Assembly: GCF_011045115.1 (NCBI RefSeq)
Contig: NZ_JAAKZG010000010.1
Coordinates: forward strand, 161,846-225,845
DNA length: 64,000 nt
Direction of reading: 5' to 3'
From: Mesorhizobium zhangyense
GTDB lineage: Bacteria > Pseudomonadota > Alphaproteobacteria > Rhizobiales > Rhizobiaceae
Both the position numbers and the translations under genes were made by a program. Below, in pieces: positions 18,691 through 29,221 of the stretch (its first letter is position 1; each line of letters begins with the position of its first letter). The notes under the pieces were generated by a model. The model was given only the letters and a program-made list of their open reading frames with translations. It did not search any database and was not told the origin of the DNA.

Positions 18691-18738
18691 TGAAACATTC
18701 CGGTTACCTCGACGATATTGATTGAGGGAACCTGAACC

Positions 18739-19800
18739 ATGAGAATCGCGCATGTCGCGCCACTCTATGAATCGGTCCCGCCTAAGCTCTACGGTGGCAC
18801 TGAACGCATCATCTCCTATCTGACGGAAGCGCTAGTCGCGTTTGGTCACGACGTGACCCTCTTTGCCAGTGGCGACACCACGACATCGGCAAAGCTGGTG
18901 CCGTGTCGACGGCTCGCGCTTCGTCTCGATCCTCATCCGCTGAAATCCGAGATTGCCGCGCATCTGGCCATGCTGGCCGAGGTCAGGCAGCGTGCCGACC
19001 AGTTCGATATCATCCATTTCCATCTCAGCCACTTCCAGCATTTTCCGTTCTTCGAGCATATGCCGCAGCGCACGGTGACCACGCCGCATGGCAGGCTGGA
19101 CTACGCCGATCTGGCGCCGGCCTATGAGCGCTTTCCGAATTTTCCGATGATTTCAATTTCGCGCAGCCAGCGCATGGGGCTCGCAGAAGCCAATTGGCTC
19201 GCGACAATCCATCACGGGATTCCGGTCGATATTTACAAACCTGCTTTCGAAGCAGGGCGCGACGGGGGCTATCTCGCATTCCTGGGCCGCATGTCGCGGG
19301 ACAAGCGGCCGGATCGAGCCATCGAGATCGCGCGACGCGCCGGGCTCAAGCTCAAATTGGCGGCCAAGGTCGGCGATGACGACCGCGCCTATTTCCACGA
19401 AGTGGTCGAGCCGATGATCGATGGCGATCAGATCGACTATGTCGGCGAGATATCGGAAGACCGCAAAGCCGCCTTCCTCGGCAATGCCGCCGGGCTGCTT
19501 TTCCCGATCGACTGGCCCGAGCCGTTCGGTCTTGCGGTCATCGAGGCGATGGCTTGCGGAACGCCGGTGATCGCCTGGAATTGCGGAGCGATGCCGGAAA
19601 TCGTCGACAACGGCGTGACAGGCTTCATCGTCGCTTCAATCGAAGAGGCGGTTGCGTCCATGCCGCAGCTTCTGCAACTCGACCGGCGTGAAGTGCGCCG
19701 AACCTTCGAGCGGCGCTTTTCTGCCGAACGAATGGCAAGGGACTATGTCAGCGCCTATGCGCGGCTGCTCGGCGGTGCAGCCGAGGCGAAAGCCTCCTGA
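18739..19800 (+). CDS. Glycosyltransferase family 4 protein
   Basis: 353 aa, GT-B fold. N-terminal domain: MRIAHVAPLYESVPPKLYGG, a glycine-rich acceptor loop, and FGHDVTLFASGDT. C-terminal domain: FLGRMSRDKRPDRAIEIARR and the nucleotide-sugar signature WPEPFGLAVIEAMACGTPVI with its E-x7-E spacing. It is probably a cytoplasmic retaining glycosyltransferase; donor and acceptor are unknown. It heads a plus-strand run with a debranching-type glucosidase and otsAB, so it may belong to alpha-glucan or trehalose metabolism. Confidence 0.88.
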   Translation: MRIAHVAPLYESVPPKLYGGTERIISYLTEALVAFGHDVTLFASGDTTTSAKLVPCRRLALRLDPHPLKSEIAAHLAMLAEVRQRADQFDIIHFHLSHFQHFPFFEHMPQRTVTTPHGRLDYADLAPAYERFPNFPMISISRSQRMGLAEANWLATIHHGIPVDIYKPAFEAGRDGGYLAFLGRMSRDKRPDRAIEIARRAGLKLKLAAKVGDDDRAYFHEVVEPMIDGDQIDYVGEISEDRKAAFLGNAAGLLFPIDWPEPFGLAVIEAMACGTPVIAWNCGAMPEIVDNGVTGFIVASIEEAVASMPQLLQLDRREVRRTFERRFSAERMARDYVSAYARLLGGAAEAKAS

Positions 19801-19855
19801 GGCGGCGGACGCCTTTCGAACATATTGCAGCAACAACCGCAGAGCTTCATGACCA

Positions 19856-22018
19856 ATGGCACAACTTGACGAGCGCAAGCTCGACCCGGCCCTTGCCCTT
19901 GCATCGCTGGATGATACCGCACCACGGGAGCCGCATCGGCAGTTCGCCCTGAAGCATGGCGATTGTTTCGCCGTGGCAGACGCATATGGCGACATACGCG
20001 GTGCCGGCGACGGCTTTTTCCGTGACGACACGCGCGTGCTGTCGGAGTTTCGCCTTACGGTTGGTGGACGCCCGACCTCGCTGCTCGGCGCGTCGCTCAG
20101 CCAGGACAATGTACTGTTCACCACCAATCTGACCAACCTGCCGATCGAAAACCTCGAAGGCCGCGAGGTGCCGCAGGGCGCGGTTCATATCGAACGCGTC
20201 AGGCTGCTGTGGGAGAACCGTCTCTATGAACGGGTGACCATCTCGAATTATAGCCAGCAGGATTCCACCATCGCGCTCTCCCTGCACTTCGCCGCCGATT
20301 TCCGCGACATGTTCGAGGTGCGCGGATCGACCCGGGCCAAGCGTGGAACAGTGCACGAAGCCGAGACGAGCACGGGGTCCGTCGTGCTTCGCTACGAGGG
20401 GCTGGATAAGCTCGTGCGCGTCTCGGTGATCTCGTTTTCCCATTCAGCCGATAACTTGTCGGCAGGCAGGGCGGATTTTCGCCTCGCCGTGCCGAAGCGC
20501 GGCCGGCAGATTTTCTACATAGAGGCTGGCCCGGACGTCGCCGGCCAGCCATCGCGCCAACGCTTTCGCGCAGCTGCTGCCCGAGCGCGTTTCGGCATGC
20601 GGGCAAAGCGCCGTCACGGCGCGACAATCCACAGTTCGGGCCGCGTCTTCAACGATTGGGTCGGACGTGCGCGGGCCGATGTCGCGCTGCTCACAACCGA
20701 ACTTGAAACAGGGCCTTACCCCTATGCCGGAATCCCCTGGTTCTCGACCGCATTCGGCCGCGACGGCGTCATTTCCGCCTTGCAGATGCTCTGGCTCAAT
20801 CCGGGCCTGGCGCGGGGCGTTCTTGCCTTCCTGGCGCAGCATCAAGCGACCGAAACGTCGCCCTTCAGCGATTCCCAGCCCGGCAAGATCATGCACGAGA
20901 CGCGCAAGGGTGAGATGGCGGCGCTGCTGGAGCTGCCCTTCGGGCGCTATTATGGCGGCGTCGACACCACGCCACTCTACATTCATCTCGCCTGCGCCTA
21001 CGCCAACCGCACCGGCGACATGGCCTTCATGGATACCTTGTGGCCGTCTCTCTGCGCGGCGGCCGACTGGATCGAGGAGGCCAGCCGCCTCACCGGTTTC
21101 CTCACCTATCAGCGCGCAGCCGATACAGGCCTCGCCAACCAGGGCTGGAAGGACAGTTTCGATTCCGTCTTCCATGCCGACGGCCGCATCCCGAAAGGCC
21201 CGATCGCGCTGGTCGAGGTCCAAGGTTATGTCTTTGCCGCGTTCAAGGGACTGGCCGAATTGGCTTCGCGCCGGGGCGAGACTGAAAAGGCGGGGCACTG
21301 GGCAGAACGCGCCGAAGCGATGCGCATTGCCGTCGAGAGGCATTTCTGGATCGAGGATCTCGGCTTCTACGCGCTGGCGCTCGATGGTGATGGCAATCCT
21401 TGCATCGTCCGCACGTCCAATGCCGGGCATCTCCTCTATGTCGGGCTGCCGGAAGCCGGTCGCGCCGAAAGGGTGGCGGATCAACTTCTGGCAGCGCCCT
21501 TCCATTCAGGCTGGGGCCTGAGGACGGTCGCCGACGATGCCATATTCTTTAACCCGATGTCCTATCACAACGGTTCGATCTGGCCGCACGACACGGCGAT
21601 ATGCGGTGCAGGCCTGGCGCGCTACGGCGTGCGGGACGATCTGGTGCGGCTGATGAGCGGGACGTTCGAGTCTGCTGTCCATTTCAACATGCGGCTGCCC
21701 GAACTGTTCTGCGGCTTCACCCGGGCACCGGGCGAGGCGCCAATCGCCTATCCGGTCGCATGCCTGCCGCAGGCTTGGTCCGCCGGTTCGGTCTTCATGC
21801 TCATGCAGGCCTGTTTGGGTCTCGAGATCGATGGCTGGAACGGAGAAATCCATGTTGATCGCCCGAGATTGCCGATCGGCATCGACAATCTAACGATCCG
21901 GCATCTTGGCGTGGGCGCGAACGCGGTCGATCTGACATTCCAGCGCGTGGGAGATCGCGTCGGGGCTTTTCTTGCAAGCCGCGACGAGGGCAAGGTACCG
22001 CTTATCGTCCGAACCTGA
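19856..22018 (+). CDS. Amylo-alpha-1,6-glucosidase (glycogen-debranching-type) family protein
   Basis: 720 aa. The N-terminal GDE_N-like beta domain has GDCFAVADAYGDIRGAGDGF and FFRDDTRVLSEFRL. The C-terminal (alpha/alpha)6 domain has GIPWFSTAFGRDGVISALQM, KDSFDSVFHADG and YHNGSIWPHDTAICGAG, all typical of this group. The family is widely annotated as glycogen debranching, but bacterial members often lack a transferase domain, as here. It follows the glycosyltransferase gene by 55 bp. No signal peptide, so cytoplasmic. Confidence 0.88.
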   Translation: MAQLDERKLDPALALASLDDTAPREPHRQFALKHGDCFAVADAYGDIRGAGDGFFRDDTRVLSEFRLTVGGRPTSLLGASLSQDNVLFTTNLTNLPIENLEGREVPQGAVHIERVRLLWENRLYERVTISNYSQQDSTIALSLHFAADFRDMFEVRGSTRAKRGTVHEAETSTGSVVLRYEGLDKLVRVSVISFSHSADNLSAGRADFRLAVPKRGRQIFYIEAGPDVAGQPSRQRFRAAAARARFGMRAKRRHGATIHSSGRVFNDWVGRARADVALLTTELETGPYPYAGIPWFSTAFGRDGVISALQMLWLNPGLARGVLAFLAQHQATETSPFSDSQPGKIMHETRKGEMAALLELPFGRYYGGVDTTPLYIHLACAYANRTGDMAFMDTLWPSLCAAADWIEEASRLTGFLTYQRAADTGLANQGWKDSFDSVFHADGRIPKGPIALVEVQGYVFAAFKGLAELASRRGETEKAGHWAERAEAMRIAVERHFWIEDLGFYALALDGDGNPCIVRTSNAGHLLYVGLPEAGRAERVADQLLAAPFHSGWGLRTVADDAIFFNPMSYHNGSIWPHDTAICGAGLARYGVRDDLVRLMSGTFESAVHFNMRLPELFCGFTRAPGEAPIAYPVACLPQAWSAGSVFMLMQACLGLEIDGWNGEIHVDRPRLPIGIDNLTIRHLGVGANAVDLTFQRVGDRVGAFLASRDEGKVPLIVRT

Positions 22019-22152
22019 TTTTCAGGAACCGATGGCGCACCCGATGCGTTAGCCATCCACAAGCAGATCGCCTCCAGTGGCGGCGGTACATTTTTCTGAC
22101 ACAGACCCGACAGACGGCTGCTCATGCGGCCGAGGATGATTTTGGCACTACC

Positions 22153-23946
22153 ATGACAAGCGACGGCTTGGATATTCTGCATTCCCTCCCCACCCTTTGG
22201 TTCTTGATTACGGCAAGCATTGCGCTGTCGATCTTCGCGCTGGTGTTTTCCTTGCGGCAACAGCGCCGAGCGCATCGATCGGCCCAACATAGCACCGGGG
22301 ACGAGATGGTTCCCGATACGTCCAGCAAACTGCGCGAATACGAAAAAAACGGGCATTCGGCCGATGCAACCTTGATCAACTGGTCGCCGGAAACCTTGCG
22401 CAAGATATTGGCAAGCGAACTGCCTGGTGCCCAGGTCATCGTGGTGTCCAACCGGGAACCTTACATCCACAATCTGAAGGACGACGGCGATGTCGAGCTT
22501 GTGGTGCCTGCCAGCGGCCTCGTCTCGGCCCTGGAGCCGATCACGCGCGCCTGCGCCGGCACCTGGATCGCTTATGGCGGCGGCTCGGCCGACCGGCAGA
22601 CGGTCGACCAGAACGATCGCATGGAAGTTCCGCCGGATCGCCCCTCCTATACACTGCGCCGCGTCTGGCTGAGCGAGGAGGAGCAGCAGGGTTACTATCT
22701 TGGCTTCGCCAATGAGGGTCTGTGGCCGCTATGCCATATCGCTTTCACGCGGCCCATTTTCCGTGCCTCCGACTGGAAGGCATATGAGGCCGTGAACCGG
22801 AAGTTTGCCGACACCGTAGTGGCCGAGGCGCGCAATGAGCGTCCGATCGTTCTGGTGCAGGATTATCATTTTGCACTCCTGCCGCGCATGATCCGGGAGA
22901 GATTGCCGGAAGCCATCGTCATCACCTTCTGGCATATTCCGTGGCCCAATTCCGAAGTCTTCAGCATCTGCCCGTGGCGCGAGCAGATACTGGACGGGCT
23001 TCTCGGCAGCTCGATCATCGGCTTCCACACCCAGTTTCACTGCAATAATTTCACTGAAAGCGTCGACCGCTTTCTCGAAAGCCGCATCGAACGCGAGGAC
23101 GCCGCCATCTCCTATGGCGGCCAGACGAGCCTGGTGCATGCATATCCGATTTCCATCGAATGGCCGCCGACCCAGCTGGAAAACCTGCCATCCGTCGTCG
23201 AGTGCCGGGATCACATACGCGCCAGGTTCGGCCTGGACGAGGACGTAAAACTTTGCGTCGGCGTCGAACGTCTCGACTACACGAAGGGCATTCTCGATCG
23301 CTTCGAGGCGCTGGAGGAACTGTTCACGCACCACCCCGAATGGATCGGCAGAGTGGTCGTCCTGCAAATTGCCGCGCCCAGCCGCGGCACCTTGCCGGCC
23401 TACCAGCAGCTCTACGAAGATTGTCTTCAGCGGGCAGAGGACCTGAACCAACGCTTTGGCAGCGAGGGCTACAAGCCGGTGCTGATGGTGGCGGAACATC
23501 ACACCCAGGAGCAGGTCTATGAGATCTATCGAGCGGCCGATGTCTGCCTGGTGACCAGCCTGCATGACGGCATGAACCTGGTTGCCAAGGAATTCGTGGC
23601 GGCGCGCGACGACGAGCAGGGCGTTCTCCTGCTCAGCACCTTCGCCGGTGCCGCGCGCGAACTTCTGGAAGCGCTGATCGTCAATCCCTACGACGCGACG
23701 ATGATGAGCGATATGCTGCTTCAAGCCATAACCATGAGCCCCGACGAACAGCGTCGGCGCATGGCAAGCCTGCGCGACATCGTCCGCGACAACAACGTCT
23801 ACAGATGGGCCGGCAGCATGCTGCTCGACGCCGCCCGGTTGCGCAAACGCGGTGCGATCGATCGCGCCACGGCAAATGTCGATTACCAGCCGCCATCTGC
23901 AAGCGGCAACATTGTCTCGATAGTCGATCGCAAGAGGGCGTCATGA
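22153..23946 (+). CDS. otsA: Alpha,alpha-trehalose-phosphate synthase (GT20) with an N-terminal membrane segment
   Basis: 597 aa, longer than the usual ~470 aa OtsA. Residues about 10-35 form a hydrophobic helix ([20 protein letters not shown]), then a polar linker, then the GT20 domain from about residue 95 ([13 protein letters not shown]). Key stretches are [63 protein letters not shown] and [14 protein letters not shown]. It makes trehalose-6-phosphate from a nucleotide glucose and glucose-6-phosphate. The stop codon overlaps the start of otsB (ATGATGA-type). The membrane anchor is unusual and would place synthesis at the inner membrane. Confidence 0.92.
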   Translation: MTSDGLDILHSLPTLWFLITASIALSIFALVFSLRQQRRAHRSAQHSTGDEMVPDTSSKLREYEKNGHSADATLINWSPETLRKILASELPGAQVIVVSNREPYIHNLKDDGDVELVVPASGLVSALEPITRACAGTWIAYGGGSADRQTVDQNDRMEVPPDRPSYTLRRVWLSEEEQQGYYLGFANEGLWPLCHIAFTRPIFRASDWKAYEAVNRKFADTVVAEARNERPIVLVQDYHFALLPRMIRERLPEAIVITFWHIPWPNSEVFSICPWREQILDGLLGSSIIGFHTQFHCNNFTESVDRFLESRIEREDAAISYGGQTSLVHAYPISIEWPPTQLENLPSVVECRDHIRARFGLDEDVKLCVGVERLDYTKGILDRFEALEELFTHHPEWIGRVVVLQIAAPSRGTLPAYQQLYEDCLQRAEDLNQRFGSEGYKPVLMVAEHHTQEQVYEIYRAADVCLVTSLHDGMNLVAKEFVAARDDEQGVLLLSTFAGAARELLEALIVNPYDATMMSDMLLQAITMSPDEQRRRMASLRDIVRDNNVYRWAGSMLLDAARLRKRGAIDRATANVDYQPPSASGNIVSIVDRKRAS

Positions 23947-24698
23947 TGGACATACAGGAAAGACTGCGCGTGCCGGATCTGGCCGAAGGCAAATGGTCGC
24001 TATTTCTCGACATCGACGGCACCTTGCTGGAACACGCCGCGCATCCCGATGCTGTCGTCGTTAGCGAGGAACTCCGTACTCTCCTGATCGATCTGGAGCA
24101 TCAGTTGGATGGGGCAGTGGCCTTCATTACCGGTCGCTCGATCGCTCAGGCGGACAGGCTTTTTCACCCGCTCAAGCTGCGCGCGGCGGGACTGTATGGA
24201 CTGGAGCATCGGTTGGAGCCGAACGGCCCGGTTGAAGCAGCGGGCGAACCTGACGATATCGCCGCTCTTGCCGCTGAGATCGAGGCGGAGTTCGCCGGCA
24301 GCGACATCTATATCGAACGCAAAGGTCCGATCCTGGCCATCCACACGCGAGCAGCGCCCCATCTGCTGGCCCGTGCCACGGAACTGGTCGACCGGGCATT
24401 GGACAGACTGCCCGAGGGCTATCGGACAATTCCCGGCAATGCCGGCGTGGAATTGATGCCACTCGAAGCGGCCAAGGGCGCGGCCATTCGACGTTTCCTG
24501 AAAATCACGCCATTCGCCGGCAGGCAGCCCGTATTCCTGGGCGACGACACCTCCGACGAGAACGGCTTCGAAGCGATCAATGAAGCGGAAGGCGTTTCAA
24601 TACGCGTCAAGCCGCGAGGCCCTACTCAGGCGACCTACAGCATTGACAGCGTCGCGGACACGCTTGCCTGGCTGAAGCAGCAGTTGTGCAGGATATAA
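23943..24698 (+). CDS. otsB: Trehalose-phosphatase
   Basis: 251 aa, HAD superfamily. Motif I is LFLDIDGTLLEHAAHPDAVV with the nucleophile and acid/base Asp pair, VAFITGRSIAQADRL is motif II, and the C-terminal GDDTSDENGFEAINE holds the metal-binding acids. It removes phosphate from trehalose-6-phosphate made by the upstream synthase. The ATG at 23943 overlaps the otsA stop by 4 bp; a second ATG follows directly. Confidence 0.94.
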   Translation: MMDIQERLRVPDLAEGKWSLFLDIDGTLLEHAAHPDAVVVSEELRTLLIDLEHQLDGAVAFITGRSIAQADRLFHPLKLRAAGLYGLEHRLEPNGPVEAAGEPDDIAALAAEIEAEFAGSDIYIERKGPILAIHTRAAPHLLARATELVDRALDRLPEGYRTIPGNAGVELMPLEAAKGAAIRRFLKITPFAGRQPVFLGDDTSDENGFEAINEAEGVSIRVKPRGPTQATYSIDSVADTLAWLKQQLCRI

Positions 24699-25079
24699 GA
24701 ACGCGCCACTTGGACAGCCTTTCGGCGCTGGACCCGATCCGATCTGGTGGGATCAGGACTCATGCGAGCTACGCTTGATCGATAATTTGCTGGGCGGTCC
24801 CACCGCCCAGCGCCCTGGCAAGCAGGCTTGCTTCTTCCTTGCCACCATTCAGTTCGTGATGGAGCCGGTCTGAGAAAAACCCGTTGCCTACGCTGGCACG
24901 GCGATCGGTGCTGTGATCGGATATCGAACCGGTGGGCAGATCGAGGCGGAACGTATCCTCCACCACTCCATCCTCGGTAACAGCCTAGACGCGCAGGTCG
25001 ATGAACAAAAGACCGACCGGCGGTTACCCGATCATTGCGCGTAGCACCCAGCCATGCCGGCAGCGCACGCCCATCAGCC
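24699..25079. other. Stretch with no supported gene
   Basis: A 65-codon minus-strand frame (24966-24769) and a short plus-strand frame with a glycine-rich AYAGTAIGAVIGYRTGG segment are present, but neither has a clear start, ribosome binding site or family match. The stretch ends at the terminal repeat of the IS6 remnant, so it may be flanking debris. Confidence 0.45.
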
Positions 25080-25485
25080 GGCTCTGTCGCAAACTCGAAG
25101 TTGAGACGCGGAAAGGCTTCTGCTCAGTTTCTACGCGGCCAGGATTTCAAACTGTTCGACAAGTGACGGTGCTGGATTGTGCGCGTACCTCGCCTGTCGT
25201 TTCCGCAGCATGTGAACCATTTCAATGCCGCACAGTATAGTTGCTGCGCAGGTGATCGATTTGAAGCCGAGCATGGACCGGATCCGACGCTTGATTCGGC
25301 GATGGTCCTGTTCGATGCGGTTGTTCAGATATTGGCTCTGCCGGATGCGGATCGGCTTCAGTAGCCGTTGCGATTGGTCTCGAAGCCGGCTCTCGCCATC
25401 GCAGGCAATGATTGCTTCCCGGTTCGTCTGGCTACCGTCAATGACGATGCGATCTGATCGGGCAGGCACGATTTCTCGCGGCTAG
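25080..25485 (-). mobile_element. IS6-family insertion sequence remnant with one terminal repeat
   Basis: GGCTCTGTCGCAAACTCGAA at 25080-25099 looks like an IS6-family terminal inverted repeat (compare IS6-type ends beginning GGCTCTG or GGTTCTG). It lies outside the transposase 3' end. The other end is lost at about 25485, where the transposase frame runs into a stop. Confidence 0.7.
25131..25469 (-). pseudogene. IS6-family transposase, C-terminal fragment
   Basis: Readable text includes RIVIDGSQTNREAII, the conserved IRQSQYLNNRIEQDHRRIKR and MLGFKSITCAATILCGIEMV, which are the last catalytic Glu region and C-terminus of an IS6-type DDE transposase. The N-terminal DNA-binding domain and the first two catalytic Asp residues are absent. 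It cannot be functional. Confidence 0.85.
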
Positions 25486-25576
25486 CTGCCATTCGCCGCG
25501 CGCAAGGTGGAAATCACTTTGTGTCAAAAGTGGACGGCTCCCTAATCTACAGAGGAGCTGCGTAGCCGCAAAACAG

Positions 25577-26299
25577 CTAATCGGCCAACGCACGCCCGTC
25601 GTCTTCCATCTCAGCGGCAGGGTCAGAAATGGCTCCTGGTCTAGCCTCCCCCCGCCTCAGCAGCCCTGCATCCTCCAGCGCTTCGAGGTCGGGCAGATCG
25701 CGCAGCGTCTCCAGGCCGAAGGTAGAGAGGAAGTGTTTTGTGGTGACGTAGGTATAGGGCGCTCCGGGCGTCGGGCTGCGCGGGCCGGAGACGATGAAGC
25801 CGGCATCGCGCAGGCTGGCGACGGTGTCACGCGAGACCTCCTTGCCAAAAATCTTCGACAGATCGCCGCGCGTCACCGGCTGGTAATACGCAATTGCCAT
25901 CAGCAACATGGCCTCGCCGTCGGAGAGAGTTTCTGTGGCCGAGCGGGTGGGCGCCGCCGCTGCACGGATCGCGGGTGCGTAAGCCGAACGGCTTCGGTGC
26001 TGCCAGCCGCCGGCGACGGAGACTAGTTCGTAGGGCCGATCGCGCAATTCCTCCTGGAGATCGTCGATCAGAAGCTCGACACTGCAGTCTTTGCCGACCA
26101 CCCTGCCAAGAATTTCGCGCGAGACCGGCTCGGCTGCGGCGAACAAGACGGCTTCGACCCGCAGCATCCATTCGCGCCAGCGCAAGGCCGGCGACAAATC
26201 TTCGAGTTCGCGATCCAAGGGCATGTCGTGACCCGGCATTTCGCCTCTGGCCATCTTTTTTTCACCGCGCGCTGTTTTCGTGGCGCCGCCCATGGTCAC
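25577..26299 (-). CDS. scpB: ScpB-like SMC-Scp complex subunit, plasmid-associated
   Basis: 240 aa. ScpB consists of two winged-helix domains. Here [20 protein letters not shown] begins the first and [20 protein letters not shown] begins the second; [20 protein letters not shown] is the C-terminal ScpB pattern. ScpB is a kleisin-associated part of the SMC condensin. No scpA or smc is nearby, so this is an extra copy that could act with chromosomal partners in replicon segregation. It starts at a GTG overlapping the DUF1403 stop by 4 bp, showing translational coupling. The N-terminal ~25 residues are charged and may be unstructured. Confidence 0.85.
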   Translation of the reverse strand: MTMGGATKTARGEKKMARGEMPGHDMPLDRELEDLSPALRWREWMLRVEAVLFAAAEPVSREILGRVVGKDCSVELLIDDLQEELRDRPYELVSVAGGWQHRSRSAYAPAIRAAAAPTRSATETLSDGEAMLLMAIAYYQPVTRGDLSKIFGKEVSRDTVASLRDAGFIVSGPRSPTPGAPYTYVTTKHFLSTFGLETLRDLPDLEALEDAGLLRRGEARPGAISDPAAEMEDDGRALAD

Positions 26300-27243
26300 A
26301 GCCCAAAAATCCGAAACGAAGAACGGCCAGACAATTCGCGCACCGCCCCAAAGCTTTCCAGCCGTTCGAACAGCCGCATTGCGGCCCAGCGCGACAATCT
26401 TGTGCCGGGCGCCGAGGCCGGCACGGCGTCCTCTTCGAGCAATTTTGCGATGACGGTGTCAGCTCCCTTCGTCCTCACCTTCGGCGTCACGGCGACAAGG
26501 ATGTCGGCGCGTCGAGCGATTTCTCCCGCTGACCGCAGCGCCGAATTTGTCGCCTCGACTAGGGTAAGACAAACAGCGCGTTGGAAAGAAGATTCACCCG
26601 GTCGCACCCGACCTGTGCCCCCAGGCGTCCGAAAGGCTGAACCGAACCGCACCGTCATCAGCAGCGGCACGGTCTTTTTCCACTGCAGCCTTTCGGCGAG
26701 CAAAACATCGGCGAGCGCCCAGGCCAGAATTTCGGCGTCGGGGCGTTCGGTGTAAATGGCGGATACAAACTCGGCGACGGCAAAGGGCACGGCGCGCCCA
26801 GATTTTTGCTGCACGCCGACAGCGTGATCGAGGGCAGCGGCCAGGCGGTCGTCCCAGGCTATTCCGAACAGCGCGGCGATCTCAGCCGCAACCGTCACCG
26901 ACAGAACAGGTTTTTTAACGGCCAGTTTTTGGAAGGCCCGGCAAAAATTACCGGCGGGACCGGGATCGTTGCCAAGCGCGGTGAGCAGAACGGCATCGCG
27001 CAGGGCGGCTTCGTCTTCGCCCCGGCCCATCAGGCGAACAGCCGCCGCGGCGCAGGAAAGCGCCTGGCGGGCGCGAAAGCAACCGGCCCAGGCGGGGTTG
27101 GTGCGCAAAAAATCGTCGAGCGCTTTCAAAGCAATGCCAGCGGCGAAGGCTGCATCCGCCTCGCTCGGCGCGCGACCACGCGGCAAAGCCCATGCGGGGA
27201 GATGCGCGGCAGGTGAATCGGGTCGGACAGTGGGCGAATCCAT
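26296..27243 (-). CDS. DUF1403 family protein
   Basis: 315 aa. The chain has the DUF1403 layout: [59 protein letters not shown] and a C-terminal helix-turn-helix-like [20 protein letters not shown]. The family is known mainly from rhizobial plasmids and chromids. The C-terminus could bind DNA, but no role is established. It is coupled to an scpB homologue and lies 700 bp downstream of repC in the same orientation, suggesting a part in replicon maintenance. Confidence 0.85.
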   Translation of the reverse strand: MDSPTVRPDSPAAHLPAWALPRGRAPSEADAAFAAGIALKALDDFLRTNPAWAGCFRARQALSCAAAAVRLMGRGEDEAALRDAVLLTALGNDPGPAGNFCRAFQKLAVKKPVLSVTVAAEIAALFGIAWDDRLAAALDHAVGVQQKSGRAVPFAVAEFVSAIYTERPDAEILAWALADVLLAERLQWKKTVPLLMTVRFGSAFRTPGGTGRVRPGESSFQRAVCLTLVEATNSALRSAGEIARRADILVAVTPKVRTKGADTVIAKLLEEDAVPASAPGTRLSRWAAMRLFERLESFGAVRELSGRSSFRIFGL

Positions 27244-27949
27244 GCCGGTTAGCCTACAGTGCCCGTGCAGTTTATGCCATCGCTTTCACATTAAACCGCA
27301 CAGGGTGTCGCTCACTTAAAACGAACGATAATGTTGCCTTATTAGCCTCTTATGACCCTACCGCTAACGACCTCTCCCTCAATCAGATTACCGACAAACT
27401 CTCAGCAGATTTCGAGAGCGTCTCATAAAACTGAGAATATGTCGTTGTCGAACGGTACGCTGATTTCTGCCGACGCCACCCGTTTCCCCGTTACGGGCCA
27501 AGGAGGTTGCAGATGGCGCTCGCAATGATTCCGACCGGACATTTTCGACGAACCTATGCTGCTGACTGGAGGCATTTTGCGGGTGAGCGGGCCGCCAGAA
27601 TCTCGATGTGTTGCAATTCCTCACCCTTGCTGCCGGCGTCCGTAGCAGAATGTTCGAGCACGAGCGCGTCCAGAGGTTTTCGGTAGGCTCGCTACAGCGC
27701 CAAGCCGTATTTCCGCGCAAATGATCGATATACGCCGTCATATGTGTGAGCCTTTCTTTGACCTGAGGAGAAGGCGTATACGTGCCAGGAATGGGCAAGA
27801 TGCGCTGGCAAGCCCACCTGTTGATGCATCGCTGTCGCAAAGCAGCCGGGACTTCGATTTGCAGAAATAATTATCGGGTTTCGTCACTATGCTTCTCTGG
27901 ATGGAATGAATCGTCCAATTGGCGATGCGGATTTTCTTCCATAATTTTC
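27244..27949. other. Spacer between repC and the DUF1403 gene, no convincing gene
   Basis: About 700 bp. A 150-codon minus-strand frame crosses it, but its Arg/Ser-rich composition looks like a shadow. No start with a ribosome binding site was found. In another minus-strand frame a short text RKPLDALVLEHSATDAGSKG is protein-like but only about 43 codons long and flanked by stops. Probably decayed sequence. Confidence 0.45.
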
Positions 27950-29161
27950 CTAGGCAACCGCCGTTTCGCTCGGGCCATTTTGCTTTCTGAGCAGTGCCAT
28001 CAACGCAGGACCGACGGTAAAATTCCCGTTCCTTGCTTTTTCAGTCAGGCTACGCAGATAACCGCCAGGGTTTGATATTTTTCCGGCACGTTGCAGCATT
28101 GCTGCCGTGATGATGGCTGTATCGACAGGCCCCATCGCTTGATTGGCGTGGTTCCATGCATCGAGCGTTACGCCAAGGGCGGAGCGGACAAGGTTTGCCG
28201 TTTCGATGAGATCGCCCCAGCGAGAAATGCCATTCCTGGCGTAGTCGGCAATGTCGGGGCAGGCTTTCAGCACAAGGTTGAGCGGATAGTTGGTTGTTAT
28301 TTGGATTTCGGGTTCAGCCGTTGGCTCGGTGATTGTTTCCGCCTGCGTGTTTTGGCGAGATTCAACTTCATCTGGATTCGGATTTGAATAGTGTATGTGC
28401 CGCTCAAAATGGGACTCATTGGCGCTTGGTTTTTTCGATTTTACGTGTGTTTCCAGAATCTTGCGCAGTTTTACGGCCAAAGCAGCCAGGCCCTCTTCGC
28501 AAGGTTCCAACGCGAGGAGCGTGGCTGTTCTGGGCAGCCGACCGATGATTGCCTGATATTCGATTTGTAGCCGGTTCCAATCGGCGGCGACGCCACCATC
28601 ACGGCCGAACGAGAGCATTTTCGCGATGTCGCGACGGCTGAGTGTGATCCGCTCGCGGCAAAGCTGGAGAGCACGCCTTTCGGCACGTATTTCGTTTGCA
28701 AGACGCACGAATTCTGCGACACGCGCGACCAAGGGTATGAGGTCGAAGCCAAAGGCCTGCTCGATGGAACCGCCCTGCCCCTTTCGTGCATAGCGCTTGC
28801 CATTCGGGCTGTCGCGACGGATGAGAAGCCCGCGTTCGACTAGCACCGCCAGATGTCTGCGTAACGTGGCTGGCGCCATTCCATGGGCACGCAAGGCCAA
28901 TTGTGCGTTTGACGGAAAAACGATGAGGTCGTCGCCGCCGCAAAGGTCGGTTTCTGGGTGAAACGACAACAGAGCATTGAGAACGACGAGCGAACGGTCG
29001 GTCACGCCGATCGCTGCTTTGGCCTCGCATATGGTTCGGAACGCCTGCCACTTGTTGATGGTGGTGTCTGGTGGGCATTCATTGGCTGTAACCTGTCCTG
29101 CCACCATGGCAAACGACAGCGCTCGCCGCCCAAAGGGCGTCGACGAGAGTACTACTCCCAT
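27950..29161 (-). CDS. repC: Plasmid replication initiator RepC
   Basis: 403 aa, normal for RepC of repABC replicons. N-terminal pattern TPFGRRALSFAMVAGQ, then AFRTICEAKAAIGVTDRSLV and the winged-helix part ALRAHGMAPATLRRHLAVLV. The C-terminal helices end in GNFTVGPALMALLRKQNG. The start at 29161 is preceded by AAAAGGTGAGA; a longer frame has no similarity. The middle third is AT-rich (about 28284-28450), as expected for the origin that lies inside repC in this family. Its expression should be limited by the antisense RNA encoded just upstream. Confidence 0.96.
   Translation of the reverse strand: MGVVLSSTPFGRRALSFAMVAGQVTANECPPDTTINKWQAFRTICEAKAAIGVTDRSLVVLNALLSFHPETDLCGGDDLIVFPSNAQLALRAHGMAPATLRRHLAVLVERGLLIRRDSPNGKRYARKGQGGSIEQAFGFDLIPLVARVAEFVRLANEIRAERRALQLCRERITLSRRDIAKMLSFGRDGGVAADWNRLQIEYQAIIGRLPRTATLLALEPCEEGLAALAVKLRKILETHVKSKKPSANESHFERHIHYSNPNPDEVESRQNTQAETITEPTAEPEIQITTNYPLNLVLKACPDIADYARNGISRWGDLIETANLVRSALGVTLDAWNHANQAMGPVDTAIITAAMLQRAGKISNPGGYLRSLTEKARNGNFTVGPALMALLRKQNGPSETAVA
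28284..28450. other. oriV: AT-rich segment in repC, candidate replication origin
   Basis: In repABC plasmids the origin is an AT-rich stretch within the central repC codons. The DNA here is visibly richer in T and A than its surroundings, and it encodes the weakly conserved linker of RepC. The assignment rests on family knowledge and composition only. Confidence 0.4.
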
Positions 29162-29221
29162 TTTTCTCTCACCTTTTTTCAGGCAAAAGAAATCTGCTCG
29201 CCAAAACGACGCCAATGACTC

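Noticed and set aside
27388..27840. 150-codon minus-strand frame downstream of repC
   Set aside because: Briefly considered as a transposase fragment, but no motif holds up and the composition is that of a shadow.
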